From an uncultured Geobacteraceae bacterium (lineage in GTDB: Bacteria; Desulfobacterota; Desulfuromonadia; Geobacterales; Pseudopelobacteraceae), in NCBI GenBank assembly GCA_903901875.1, contig CAIUSO010000042.1:1-45920 (forward strand): a stretch of 45,920 bases of DNA. Reading direction: 5' to 3'. The notes beneath the pieces are model-generated. The model was not told where the DNA came from. It saw only the letters and a list, made by a program, of their open reading frames with translations, and made no database searches. Made by a program: the position numbers and the translations under genes. Shown one piece after another: positions 36,632-45,723 of this stretch. Each line of letters starts with the position of its first letter. The stretch's first letter is position 1.

Positions 36632-37381
36632 ATGGTTATGATCCCCGGAAAACATCCGTACGTTCTTGCAGTGATATATGTTATCTCTTTTCTCATGGTA
36701 TCACGGGCCGAAGCCACACTTTTCTTTGCCAAGCAGTATGGACTTCCCTGCAGTAAATGCCACGACAAGGTACCGAAACTTAAGGTATTTGGCAGCACTT
36801 TTAAAAGCAACGGTTTTTCTTTTGATAAGAAACCGGCCGCTCCGGTCCACATCACCGAACCTGTACCGGTTGCGCCGACACCCCCCTCTCCAGCGGCAAC
36901 TGCCCCGATCAGTGAAAACAGCACCCAACCGGAGCCGCCATCGACGCCCCCCCCGGAGAAAGTCGATTATCTCTATACGTGGCGTTCGGCCGATGGTACC
37001 CGCAATTTCACCGATAACCCCCTGCGGGCCCAGGAAAATATGAAAGAGACATCATCCGGAAGCAGGGGCACGCTGTCAAAAATATCACGGGAGAAAAAAA
37101 CTCCGGCGCGAACCCAGCTCTCCGCCAAAGGGGCTCGACCGAAAGTGCGCAGGCAATCTGCCGGCTCACAGGCCCCGGTGGATGTTCAAGAAACAGCGGT
37201 GCTCCCGGCTCCGGGAGTGGCAAAACAACCGGCAATGCCCCCCCCGCCCCCACCACGCAGCTATGAAGAATGTATGGGGGATCTGCTTATTAAGGCAAAA
37301 ACACCTGGGAGCAGTGCGGAAGCAATGGAACAGTTTGAACGGGCGGAACAGAGTTGTGCCCCCTCTGCCCCTGGGCAGTGA
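36632..37381 (+). CDS. Secreted monoheme cytochrome-like protein with DUF4124 and proline-rich segments
   Basis: 249 aa. A signal peptide (cut after about A28, AEA) is followed at once by LPCSKCHDKVPKL, one c-type heme site (C40-H44). Pro/Ala-rich linker about 69-110, a DUF4124-like unit with YTWRSADGTRNFTDNP (115-130), a basic region, a run of six Pro (203-208) and a short helix with C214 and C242. Proteins with this short cytochrome-like front (LPCxxCH, then FG...F..NG) are known in Geobacter. Its place as first gene before PilY1 and the minor pilins suggests it acts with the pilus at the cell surface (inference). AAAGG sits 5-6 bases before ATG 36632. Confidence 0.7.
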   Translation: MVMIPGKHPYVLAVIYVISFLMVSRAEATLFFAKQYGLPCSKCHDKVPKLKVFGSTFKSNGFSFDKKPAAPVHITEPVPVAPTPPSPAATAPISENSTQPEPPSTPPPEKVDYLYTWRSADGTRNFTDNPLRAQENMKETSSGSRGTLSKISREKKTPARTQLSAKGARPKVRRQSAGSQAPVDVQETAVLPAPGVAKQPAMPPPPPPRSYEECMGDLLIKAKTPGSSAEAMEQFERAEQSCAPSAPGQ

Positions 37382-37418
37382 AAGCCGAGTAGTACCAGAA
37401 AACCACGTGAGGAGTGAC

Positions 37419-37721
37419 ATGCGAAATACGATCGTACTACTGATGACAGGTATCTTTTTCGCTCTTTTTTGTGACACGCGCGATCTGCTCGCAATAACCA
37501 CAATCGGACCGTTGAGTCAAGCCAAGGATGAAGTCGTGACCGGCATCTATAAGGGGTACAAGGATGGAGCCGTGTTACTGGCACGGGACAATGGTGCTCC
37601 CCATGTTTATCCATTCGAGCAAACAAAGAAAATGCTCCAAAAGATTGCCGCCACCAGGATTAATGCCAACGTTACCATCACGGTAGAAAAGGGCATTATT
37701 ATTGAATTTGAGGTTAAGTAG
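37419..37721 (+). CDS. Small secreted protein of unknown function
   Basis: 100 aa. A signal peptide (MRNTIVLLMTGIFFALFC...) is followed by a short beta-rich domain (TGIYKGYKDGAVLLARDN, NVTITVEKGIIIEFEVK), possibly an OB/SH3-like barrel. ATG 37419 has GGAG 5 bases upstream. It lies between the cytochrome-like gene and PilY1, with its stop one base before the PilY1 ATG. I do not recognise the family; the context suggests a pilus or envelope role. Confidence 0.7.
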   Translation: MRNTIVLLMTGIFFALFCDTRDLLAITTIGPLSQAKDEVVTGIYKGYKDGAVLLARDNGAPHVYPFEQTKKMLQKIAATRINANVTITVEKGIIIEFEVK

Positions 37722-37722
37722 T

Positions 37723-40700
37723 ATGAAACACCTATTCTTATTGCTGTTCTGCGTATTACTATCGATGTCTATCGCCTCCCCCGCCTCCGCAACGACACCG
37801 ACGATCTCTTCGGCATCACCGGCAGCCGGCGCAACAAATGTTTCCACCACTGCCACCATTTCCGTGACGTTTAATACCGCCATGAATTCCGTAACCACAG
37901 CCAGCTTTTTCATCCTTGATCCCACCGGGTACCAGATAGCAACCCCCGCTCCAACGGTGGCTGCCAACAAATACTCGTTAAAGCCCACGGTCGCTCTCTC
38001 GCCATGTACTACCTATACCGTCATCGTGACAACCGGCGTCAAAAGCAATGACACCAACACCCCTCTGGCACTCCAGTATGCACAGAGTTTTACCACGGCC
38101 ACCACCACAACGGCACCAACCATTACGGGCCGTGTTCCCGCATCCGGTGCCACCGGAGTCATCGAAAACGCCGATATTACGGTAACATTCAGCCAGCAGA
38201 TGAACACCACAACCATCGATACAACATCATTCGGTCTGAATAATGGGGCTTCCGGGACCATTTCATACACCACGTCACCAACCAACAACGGAACTATCGC
38301 AAAGTTCACCCCCTCCCCCAACCTGGTTGCCGACACCCAATATACCGCCACGGTCACCACCAGCGTCGCCAATCGATGTACCATCCCCCTGGCCGCAAAC
38401 GCAACCAATGGGTGGAATTTTGTGGTGCGGGGTACCGCAGCCCCCTACGTAGCCGATTCCGCACCTGCCAACGGAGCCGAAAACATACCAATAACAAGCC
38501 CCATAACCATCAATTTCAGCTCACGGGTGCATACCCTCGGCAGTGCCAATATCAGCGTCACACTCGGTGGCATTGCGGTTCCCGGAACGATCACCAACGA
38601 TTCCGGCAGCGGAATGACGGCAACATTTACGCCAAGCACTCCATTTTTATACAGCTCGGTGTATCAGTTCACCCTCTCGAATGTAACCGATCTCAATAAT
38701 GTTGCTTTGTCGGGAACTACCTCCTTTTCTTTTACCACCGTTGCACAACAGATCATGCAATACTGCAGCGTCCCCCCCTTTGTGGCCAACTCCTCGAATG
38801 TGGTACAACCCAACGTGTTGGTGCTCATCGGCAATTCCAACAGCATGGATGAAGATTTCATGGGGAACGCCGTCGGTTCCTATGCACCGACAAGCAAAAG
38901 TGTTATCGGAAAACTGGCACTCAAAAACATCATTCAAACCTACGCCAACATTATGCGTATTGGAATTATGACGTACAATCTCCCCTCGGTATCAAAACAG
39001 TACATCAGCAACTCTCCCTACTTTGCCTCCTACGATCCCCGCTCCTACTGCCCCAATCCCCCGTCAGACGGTGCGACCGATTTCTGTTCCGATTACTGCA
39101 CCACGGGAAATACGGCAAGCAAAACCGCTTGCCACAACGGCTGCACGGCACAGAATCCCCTTTTTGATGAAACCTACATGGATTCCGCCATTACTGCCCA
39201 GACATTCGGGGCGCGAAGAACAAAATACTGCGGACTTGTCTACCCGAAAACCAATGTGCTTCAGAATCCGTCGGCACCGACCTATCCGGTCTATTTTAAA
39301 CAGGCCCTTCCCCTCTATACTCCGAGTGCCCCGACGTACAATGGTGGGTTCTGTTACGCCCAGAACTACCATCCGCTTCAGGAAATCACCAACACCTCCA
39401 CTTACACCGATTCGTACAACTGCTGGTCGGCGAAATCAGGCACCAGTGACGGCTACACGACAGGAGCCACCGGATATTCCGGCAGCAACTACTATAACAA
39501 TGTCTTTGTGCTGACAGACTCGGACCTTGGCAACGGCTACGGCAATGTGGGACAACGAAATGCCAGCGCATATGTGGGTCCCACCTGGTTTGCCAACAGT
39601 TCTCCCGGAACTGGCTATCTGAAGGTGCCGATTGCCACAAACAATTCCGTCAATGCCCAACTGCAACTGTTAAACAGTAAGCTGGCCGCATATTCCGGTG
39701 ATTCGACCGGTTATATGGCCTGTTCCACCGGCAATACCTGCAATTACATCGTCAATGCCGGGCTATCCCCCACGGCCGGTGCACTTAAAACCGCCTCAAA
39801 CTATTTTACCGGCACACTCAGCGGCACGACCTCACCAATTACCCAACCATGTCAAAAGAATTTCATTATCTATCTGACCGACGGATTACCCAGCGTGGAT
39901 ATCAACGGCACTCCTGGACAAGGCCCCACTCTCATTGGCTCCGATGTCAATCCGGCCGCAAACACGGTCCTCAGCGTGGTGAATTCCCTCCGCTCCGTAA
40001 CTGCCTCCGTAAATGGCACTGCGTACCCCTTTGATGTCAAAACCTTTGTCCTTGGCTATGGGCTAACCGGCTCCAATGCTTCAAACGTGGATTTAATTGC
40101 AAAACATGGCGGAACCGGCGGTGCCTATAATGCTTCCAATACGAGCCAGGTAACCGACGCGCTACAGAGCATCTTCAATGCCATCAGCGAGCAGATATCC
40201 TCCGGCACAGCGGCATCAATTCTCAGCAATAGTCAGGGAAGCGGTGCCAACATTCTTCAGGCCGTATTCTATCCACTCAAGTACTTTGAAAACTCCCAGG
40301 CAACCTGGATTGGTGAGATGCAGAACCTTTGGTATTATGTGGACCCGTTTCTGCTGAACAGTTCGATCAGGGAGGATACGGACTTTTCATCGACATCACC
40401 GAATCATGTTCTTGACCTGAGGGCCGATAATGTTGTGACCTATTCGTTCGACACGGCAACCGGCCAGACCAAGGTTGATCTGACGTCCGACCCCAATGGC
40501 AATCAGACAGGCCAAACGATCGTTGCACAGGGAATTTCCCCCGATGATGTCAACAGTCTGTGGCGAGCCGGACAATTATTGTGGGCGCAAAATCCCGATA
40601 CTCGGACAATCCATACCAGTATTAATGGCTATTCGTTGCTGTCCCCAGCGGCCGAATCCCCTTCAAAAGGTGGCTTCTACGCCTCTTCGGCGACAGACTC

Positions 40701-42789
40701 GCGCATTGTGGCCCTCCGGCCATACCTTCAGGCGTCAGCCTCTGATAATAATGTCCAGGCTCTTTCATTACTGAACTATGTGCGCGGCAGCGACGGCACG
40801 GGAAGTTACCGACCCCGCCGGGTATCAATTACCTTGAATGGTACGCAAACTACCAATGAATGGAAACTGGGAGATATCGTCAATTCCACCCCCAAAGTAC
40901 AGTCTTCCAATCAGCTCAACTTCTTTGACCAGGGAACCCCGGTGGGGTACAGTGACAAAAGCTACACCCCCTTTGTTACATCTGCATCGTATCTCAACAG
41001 GGGCATGGTCTATGTGGGGGCAAATGACGGGATGCTCCATGCCTTCAAGCTGGGTAAACTGACCGTTGCCAAGGGGGCAGATACCGGCGTTTCCAGCGGT
41101 GGCAGTTCACTACTGATCGACGGTTTTATAAAAGCCACGCTTACCGGCACCAATCTGGGGCAGGAACAGTGGGCTTATGTTCCCCGCAGCACCTTGCCGT
41201 ACCTTCAATACCTGGCCGACCCGGTAAATTATAAGCACATATATTATGTGGACGGTCCAACATCCATTTCCGATGTGTCAATCGGCTATACGGCAACCTG
41301 TACCGCCGATGATTATTCCAAGTGTCCGAGAGATACGGTGGCGGGAACCAACTGGCGGACCATACTGCTGGGCAGTATGGGATTGGGGGGGGGCACACGG
41401 GCACCAAACAGCAGCTGTTTAACCTCCGCCGCAGCGGGCACCTGTGTCAGAACTCCGATTTTTGACCCCGCTGATACGGCGACCCCGCAAACCAAGGGGG
41501 TTGGCTATTCATCATATTTTGCGTTGGACATCACGAACCAATACTTCAATCAGGATGGTTCCCTCGCCGGCCAGCCAGCATTAAAATGGGAATTTCCCCC
41601 AGCCGGCTCTGCCGACACCTTTGGCATGGGGTATGCCACGTCGGGGATGGCTCTCATAAGAATTGCCGCAAAACGCCCCCCCGTCAACGGTGTTTCCCAC
41701 CCCGACACCAAAGCCAATGGCAAATGGTTCGGCGTTATCGCCTCGGGACCAACGGGCCCCATTGATGCCATCGGGCACCGATTCATCGGGCGCTCCGATC
41801 AAAATTTGAAGCTGTTTATCATTGATCTGGGGGCCACCATCACGGCATCCGCCCCCTTTACGCTCAATCAGAACTACTGGGTGATCGACACGCAGATTAC
41901 CAATGCCTTTGGTGGTTCCATTGCGGGAAACGTCATAGACACCGACAAATGGAATGCCACGGCGGAAGGTAATTACCAGGATGATGCCCTGTATATCGGA
42001 TTTACCAAAAAACGCATCGATGCCACCACCGGCGAAACAAGCTGGACCGATGGGGGCGTCGGCAGGCTGCTGACCAGGGAGAGTACGGACCCTTCCACCT
42101 GGACCTTCAGCAGGGTCATCGACAGTATCGGGCCCGTAACGACCGGAATATCAAAGTTGCAGGACCGGCAAAACGGGAAATTATGGCTCTATTTCGGAAC
42201 GGGAAGATTCTATTTCAATGGCGATGATGCGGCCGCTTCACTCAGCAACCAACGGTACACGTTCGGGGTGCGGGAAAACTGCTATACGGCCACAAATACC
42301 ATTGATCCCGCGTGCAGTACACCGGTGCTCGGCTTCGGCAGCTTGACCAACCAGACATCCTCTCCCGTAGCCACCCTGCCCAGCGGATCCAGCGGGTGGT
42401 ACGTGGCCCTCGACCCCGCAGACAGCACCAACCTGCTGGGTGCAGAGCGCTCTGTCACCGATCCCATTGCCCTGACCAATGGCACCGTATTTTTCACCTC
42501 GTTCAAACCAACAACAGACCCGTGCAAGTATGGTGGCAACTCCTATGTGTGGGGCTTTAATTATTCATCCGGTGCCGCTCCCTCTGCAAACGCTCTGGCG
42601 GGAAAAATGCTGGTGCAGGAGTCAACCGGTGCATTTCAGGAGATCATCCTGGGAAGCGCATTAACGGCAAATAACGGGAGAAAATCCCTGACTCCCATGA
42701 TCGGCAAACCGCCTGCCGATGCACCTCCCGGCATTACAAACGCCAACAACAAGCCGTCGAAAAAGATTATTCATATTCAGGAAAGATGA
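37723..42789 (+). CDS. pilY1: PilY1-type pilus tip protein with N-terminal Ig-like repeats
   Basis: 1688 aa, longer than Pseudomonas PilY1 (about 1160). A signal peptide (cut about ASA, residue 23) is followed by three SbsA/Big_5-type Ig-like repeats (about 25-345, each with a PANGAENIPITSPITINFS-like motif). A von Willebrand A-like region follows, with LIGNSNSMDED (368-378) where the MIDAS usually reads DxSxS. A Cys-rich region and the PilY/PilC beta-propeller (about 1080-1600, ANDGMLHAF and LYFGTGR motifs) complete it. PilY1 caps the pilus and governs adhesion, assembly and surface sensing. Start ATG 37723 follows the previous stop by one base. A G9 tract lies at 41385-41393. Confidence 0.9.
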   Translation: MKHLFLLLFCVLLSMSIASPASATTPTISSASPAAGATNVSTTATISVTFNTAMNSVTTASFFILDPTGYQIATPAPTVAANKYSLKPTVALSPCTTYTVIVTTGVKSNDTNTPLALQYAQSFTTATTTTAPTITGRVPASGATGVIENADITVTFSQQMNTTTIDTTSFGLNNGASGTISYTTSPTNNGTIAKFTPSPNLVADTQYTATVTTSVANRCTIPLAANATNGWNFVVRGTAAPYVADSAPANGAENIPITSPITINFSSRVHTLGSANISVTLGGIAVPGTITNDSGSGMTATFTPSTPFLYSSVYQFTLSNVTDLNNVALSGTTSFSFTTVAQQIMQYCSVPPFVANSSNVVQPNVLVLIGNSNSMDEDFMGNAVGSYAPTSKSVIGKLALKNIIQTYANIMRIGIMTYNLPSVSKQYISNSPYFASYDPRSYCPNPPSDGATDFCSDYCTTGNTASKTACHNGCTAQNPLFDETYMDSAITAQTFGARRTKYCGLVYPKTNVLQNPSAPTYPVYFKQALPLYTPSAPTYNGGFCYAQNYHPLQEITNTSTYTDSYNCWSAKSGTSDGYTTGATGYSGSNYYNNVFVLTDSDLGNGYGNVGQRNASAYVGPTWFANSSPGTGYLKVPIATNNSVNAQLQLLNSKLAAYSGDSTGYMACSTGNTCNYIVNAGLSPTAGALKTASNYFTGTLSGTTSPITQPCQKNFIIYLTDGLPSVDINGTPGQGPTLIGSDVNPAANTVLSVVNSLRSVTASVNGTAYPFDVKTFVLGYGLTGSNASNVDLIAKHGGTGGAYNASNTSQVTDALQSIFNAISEQISSGTAASILSNSQGSGANILQAVFYPLKYFENSQATWIGEMQNLWYYVDPFLLNSSIREDTDFSSTSPNHVLDLRADNVVTYSFDTATGQTKVDLTSDPNGNQTGQTIVAQGISPDDVNSLWRAGQLLWAQNPDTRTIHTSINGYSLLSPAAESPSKGGFYASSATDSRIVALRPYLQASASDNNVQALSLLNYVRGSDGTGSYRPRRVSITLNGTQTTNEWKLGDIVNSTPKVQSSNQLNFFDQGTPVGYSDKSYTPFVTSASYLNRGMVYVGANDGMLHAFKLGKLTVAKGADTGVSSGGSSLLIDGFIKATLTGTNLGQEQWAYVPRSTLPYLQYLADPVNYKHIYYVDGPTSISDVSIGYTATCTADDYSKCPRDTVAGTNWRTILLGSMGLGGGTRAPNSSCLTSAAAGTCVRTPIFDPADTATPQTKGVGYSSYFALDITNQYFNQDGSLAGQPALKWEFPPAGSADTFGMGYATSGMALIRIAAKRPPVNGVSHPDTKANGKWFGVIASGPTGPIDAIGHRFIGRSDQNLKLFIIDLGATITASAPFTLNQNYWVIDTQITNAFGGSIAGNVIDTDKWNATAEGNYQDDALYIGFTKKRIDATTGETSWTDGGVGRLLTRESTDPSTWTFSRVIDSIGPVTTGISKLQDRQNGKLWLYFGTGRFYFNGDDAAASLSNQRYTFGVRENCYTATNTIDPACSTPVLGFGSLTNQTSSPVATLPSGSSGWYVALDPADSTNLLGAERSVTDPIALTNGTVFFTSFKPTTDPCKYGGNSYVWGFNYSSGAAPSANALAGKMLVQESTGAFQEIILGSALTANNGRKSLTPMIGKPPADAPPGITNANNKPSKKIIHIQER

Positions 42790-42790
42790 T

Positions 42791-43354
42791 ATGCAGAGCA
42801 CCTTGGATATAACGAAAAAAAAGGCCGGCACACATCCCCCCGGATTTACTCTTGTTGAATTGATTGTTGTCATAGTCATCATGGCCATATCATTTTCCCT
42901 GGTAACAATGTCCTTTAAAACGTGGCAGAAAAAAAGTACTCTGGAAAGCGAGATACGAGAGCTGTTTACCGACTTGCAGGCTGTACGGACGCGGGCGGTT
43001 ACCCAGAAAAGTGCCTACGGCGTGATACTGCAACCCTCCGGGTATATGCTGAGAAAATATGCCACCGCTTCCAACTACAGTACCGGCACGGGCGCGGCGA
43101 CCAATGGCACCCTGGTGACAAACAAAACATTTCGTTACGGGCTGACCAGTGCGGGGACCACCACCCCGTTCACCAGTGCAAATAATGTGATCGTATTTGA
43201 AACCACTGGAATGACAACCGTAACCACACCACGCATGATCATAGTCGTCAACCCGGTAACCGCTTCACCTACGATCAACTGTATCGTTGTTTCATCCGCA
43301 CATGACAATCTCGGGAGATGGAATGCGTCAACATCCAATTGTGAAATCAACTGA
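42791..43354 (+). CDS. GspH/FimT-type minor pseudopilin
   Basis: 187 aa. A prepilin leader ending PPG is followed by FTLVELIVVIVIMAISFSLV with Glu5, then a GspH-like domain (LESEIRELFTDLQAVRTRAV, TEKSAYGV-type region). Minor pseudopilins prime pilus assembly and sit under the PilY1 tip. It starts at ATG 42791, two bases after the PilY1 stop, with AGGAAAG upstream. Its 3' end overlaps the PilV-like gene by 32 bp. Confidence 0.85.
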   Translation: MQSTLDITKKKAGTHPPGFTLVELIVVIVIMAISFSLVTMSFKTWQKKSTLESEIRELFTDLQAVRTRAVTQKSAYGVILQPSGYMLRKYATASNYSTGTGAATNGTLVTNKTFRYGLTSAGTTTPFTSANNVIVFETTGMTTVTTPRMIIVVNPVTASPTINCIVVSSAHDNLGRWNASTSNCEIN

Positions 43355-43739
43355 CGCCGGCTTTACACTGATTGAGTTTTGTCTGGCGGTCCTGATTATG
43401 ACGGTGGGCCTGCTTGCGTTACTCCAGTCCGTAAACGTGGCCCTCAATCACAATCTGGCCAACACCATACGTAATGAAGCAACGGCACTGGCTGACGAGC
43501 AGATGGTAGCCATAAAAACATCGGTTGTCGATACGGCATCCTTTGCAGCGGTTGCTCCCGCCGGCACCTACTTGAATCGATTATCACGAAACTTTTTTTG
43601 CAACTATTCTGTCATTACCTACGTTCCCACCCCCTATCCCAGTGCAACTTCAAAAGAGGTGGATGTAAAAGTTGTCTGGCGATATAAGGGTACCCTGTAC
43701 AATCATGCCATTTCTTCACTCATAGTTAACCCCGATTAG
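43323..43739 (+). CDS. PilV-type minor pilin
   Basis: 138 aa. Leader MRQHPIVKSTDAG, then FTLIEFCLAVLIMTVGLLAL with Glu5 and the typical PilV LLALLQS continuation. ATG 43323 is preceded by GGGAG and overlaps the 3' end of the GspH-like gene, so expression is coupled. Assigned by the prepilin signal, size and position between GspH- and PilW-like genes. Confidence 0.8.
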   Translation: MRQHPIVKSTDAGFTLIEFCLAVLIMTVGLLALLQSVNVALNHNLANTIRNEATALADEQMVAIKTSVVDTASFAAVAPAGTYLNRLSRNFFCNYSVITYVPTPYPSATSKEVDVKVVWRYKGTLYNHAISSLIVNPD

Positions 43740-43756
43740 TGATGGTGAGGAAACAG

Positions 43757-45076
43757 ATGAAAACCAAAGCGAGCGGCTTCACCTTAATCGAAATACTCAT
43801 CACCATGGCACTGTTCATGATGGTAATTGCCGTGACCGGCTCTGCGTTTACGTTGATACTCAAAGCAACCGGCCGATTGACCACCAGCGAGGAAAGCAAT
43901 ATTTCCGGCATGGTCGGACTTGAAATCATGCGTCATGACCTGCAACAGGCCGGGTACGGAATGCCAACGGCATATATGGCTCCGCCACCGACATACACCG
44001 AAGCATCATTTACCCCGGCGAACAGCCTGAACGATGCACCACACGGCATCCCCCGCCCCTTTGCATCCCTTGATTCAGTCACCAACGGGGTCGATTCCAA
44101 TACTGCCGACGGCCTGACCTATACGATAGTAAATGGTACCGACTACCTTTCCATAAAAGCCACGACGGTAGGGCGTGCCCCTGCGGCACGCAAGTGGACC
44201 TTTGTTGCCTATTCCGGTGCCGTGGGGGAAACTATTACCCGGCGGAGGCCCAACGTCTGGCCCACTGCCGATGAGAATCTGGCAAGCACCGACTATGGAA
44301 TCGTGCTGAAACGCACGTTCGATGATACCGGTACAACAAGCACCCTGGTCTTCAACAATACCAACACCGGAACGGCAGCGAACTTCTACACAAAAAACAC
44401 CACGGCACTCTTGAATAACAATTTCAACCCCATTTCGACAGATCCCCCCTACGTCATCTACGGGATAAGCGACACCACTCCCGGCATGCCGTTTAACCGG
44501 GTGGACTATATGGTCGCCACACCTTCGGACAGCTCTGCAATTTCAAAACGATGTGCATCAAATACCGGTATTCTTTACAAGGCAACGGTGAACCACAGCG
44601 ACGGTAAACTATCCTATCTGCCGTTGCTTGATTGCGTTGCCGACATGCAGGTTGTGTTCGGCTGGGACACCACCGGCGACGGAAAGATCACGGAATCATC
44701 GGCCTACAGCAGTAATCCGTTAAAAATTTCGGTGGCCGGTACGGCAACCTATACAGACATACAGACGATCATGGAGGACCCGCTGTTGTTGCGAAATGCA
44801 CTCAAATACATTAAAGTTTACATCATGGCACAGGAGGGGATGGCTGATGCAAATTTCACCAATAAGAATAGTGCCGTGGGGGGGGCTTACGCCATTGTGG
44901 TGGGAGATGCCAATACGTCGGCATCCACTGCCCGAACCGTCTCCAATGTCAGCTTGACAAAAGGGTACACCGCACAAAATTTAGCCGATAACGGCTGGCT
45001 CAATTATCGCTGGAAAATATACCGGTTGGTGGTCAGACCGAACAATCTGCCAACCGCACCATCGAGAACAAATTAA
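43757..45076 (+). CDS. PilW-type minor pilin
   Basis: 439 aa. Leader MKTKASG, then FTLIEILITMALFMMVIAVT with Glu5, followed by MRHDLQQAGYGMP, the typical PilW motif. The large C-terminal region (to about 439) is Thr/Asn-rich and beta in character. ATG 43757 was chosen because GAGG lies 6 bases upstream; a GTG at 43739 would add 6 residues. A G8 tract lies at 44878-44885. The stop overlaps the PilX-like ATG (TAATG). Confidence 0.8.
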   Translation: MKTKASGFTLIEILITMALFMMVIAVTGSAFTLILKATGRLTTSEESNISGMVGLEIMRHDLQQAGYGMPTAYMAPPPTYTEASFTPANSLNDAPHGIPRPFASLDSVTNGVDSNTADGLTYTIVNGTDYLSIKATTVGRAPAARKWTFVAYSGAVGETITRRRPNVWPTADENLASTDYGIVLKRTFDDTGTTSTLVFNNTNTGTAANFYTKNTTALLNNNFNPISTDPPYVIYGISDTTPGMPFNRVDYMVATPSDSSAISKRCASNTGILYKATVNHSDGKLSYLPLLDCVADMQVVFGWDTTGDGKITESSAYSSNPLKISVAGTATYTDIQTIMEDPLLLRNALKYIKVYIMAQEGMADANFTNKNSAVGGAYAIVVGDANTSASTARTVSNVSLTKGYTAQNLADNGWLNYRWKIYRLVVRPNNLPTAPSRTN

Positions 45077-45723
45077 TGAACAGAATCAAAAACGAAAAAG
45101 GTATCGCGTTAATAACGGCACTCATGATGTCCCTTATCACCCTGACCATTATCATGTACCTGATGTACATGATCACCGGAAGTGTGACCGAATCGGGAGT
45201 GAACAAGCGTTACAAAACGGTTTTGGAAGCATCCTATGGGTCCAGTGAACTGATCATCAAGGAGATATTCCCCCTGCTACTGTCCGATGTCAGCAAATCT
45301 GCCACTAATCTGAGTTCATCGACCCTTGCATCCGCACTTGAAATAACGTCAACGACCGACAGCTGTTTTCAGCAAAAGCTTACCCGCCCTTCCTCAAAAT
45401 GGAGTGCGGACTGCAGCAGGTCTCCCGATGCCCCGACAAACCCTGACGTTACCATAAAGTTGAAATCAACATCCCTGGACAAAATAACGGTGTACACAAA
45501 AATTATTGAGACCATTTGTAGCGATCCCCGCCCCTATCCTGACGGTAAATGCACCGGTAGCGATCTGTCCGGTGTGGGCCTTGATGCCGGATCAGGTGTG
45601 TCCTACGGAACCAGTGGAGTCACGGTTCAGCAACTTCCCGCCACCTACCGTGTTGAAATAGAGGGGCAGCGGTCATCGAATCCGTTGGAAAAAACAAAAC
45701 TATCGGTTCTCTATTCCTATTGA
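45076..45723 (+). CDS. PilX-type (GspK-like) minor pilin without Glu5
   Basis: 215 aa. Leader MNRIKNEKG, then IALITALMMSLITLTIIMYL. The fifth residue is Thr, not Glu, as in GspK/PilX-type pseudopilins thought to cap the filament. Cysteines occur around TDSCFQQ, ADCSRS, TICSDPR and GKCTG. It is the last gene of the operon, and its start overlaps the PilW stop. Confidence 0.8.
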   Translation: MNRIKNEKGIALITALMMSLITLTIIMYLMYMITGSVTESGVNKRYKTVLEASYGSSELIIKEIFPLLLSDVSKSATNLSSSTLASALEITSTTDSCFQQKLTRPSSKWSADCSRSPDAPTNPDVTIKLKSTSLDKITVYTKIIETICSDPRPYPDGKCTGSDLSGVGLDAGSGVSYGTSGVTVQQLPATYRVEIEGQRSSNPLEKTKLSVLYSY

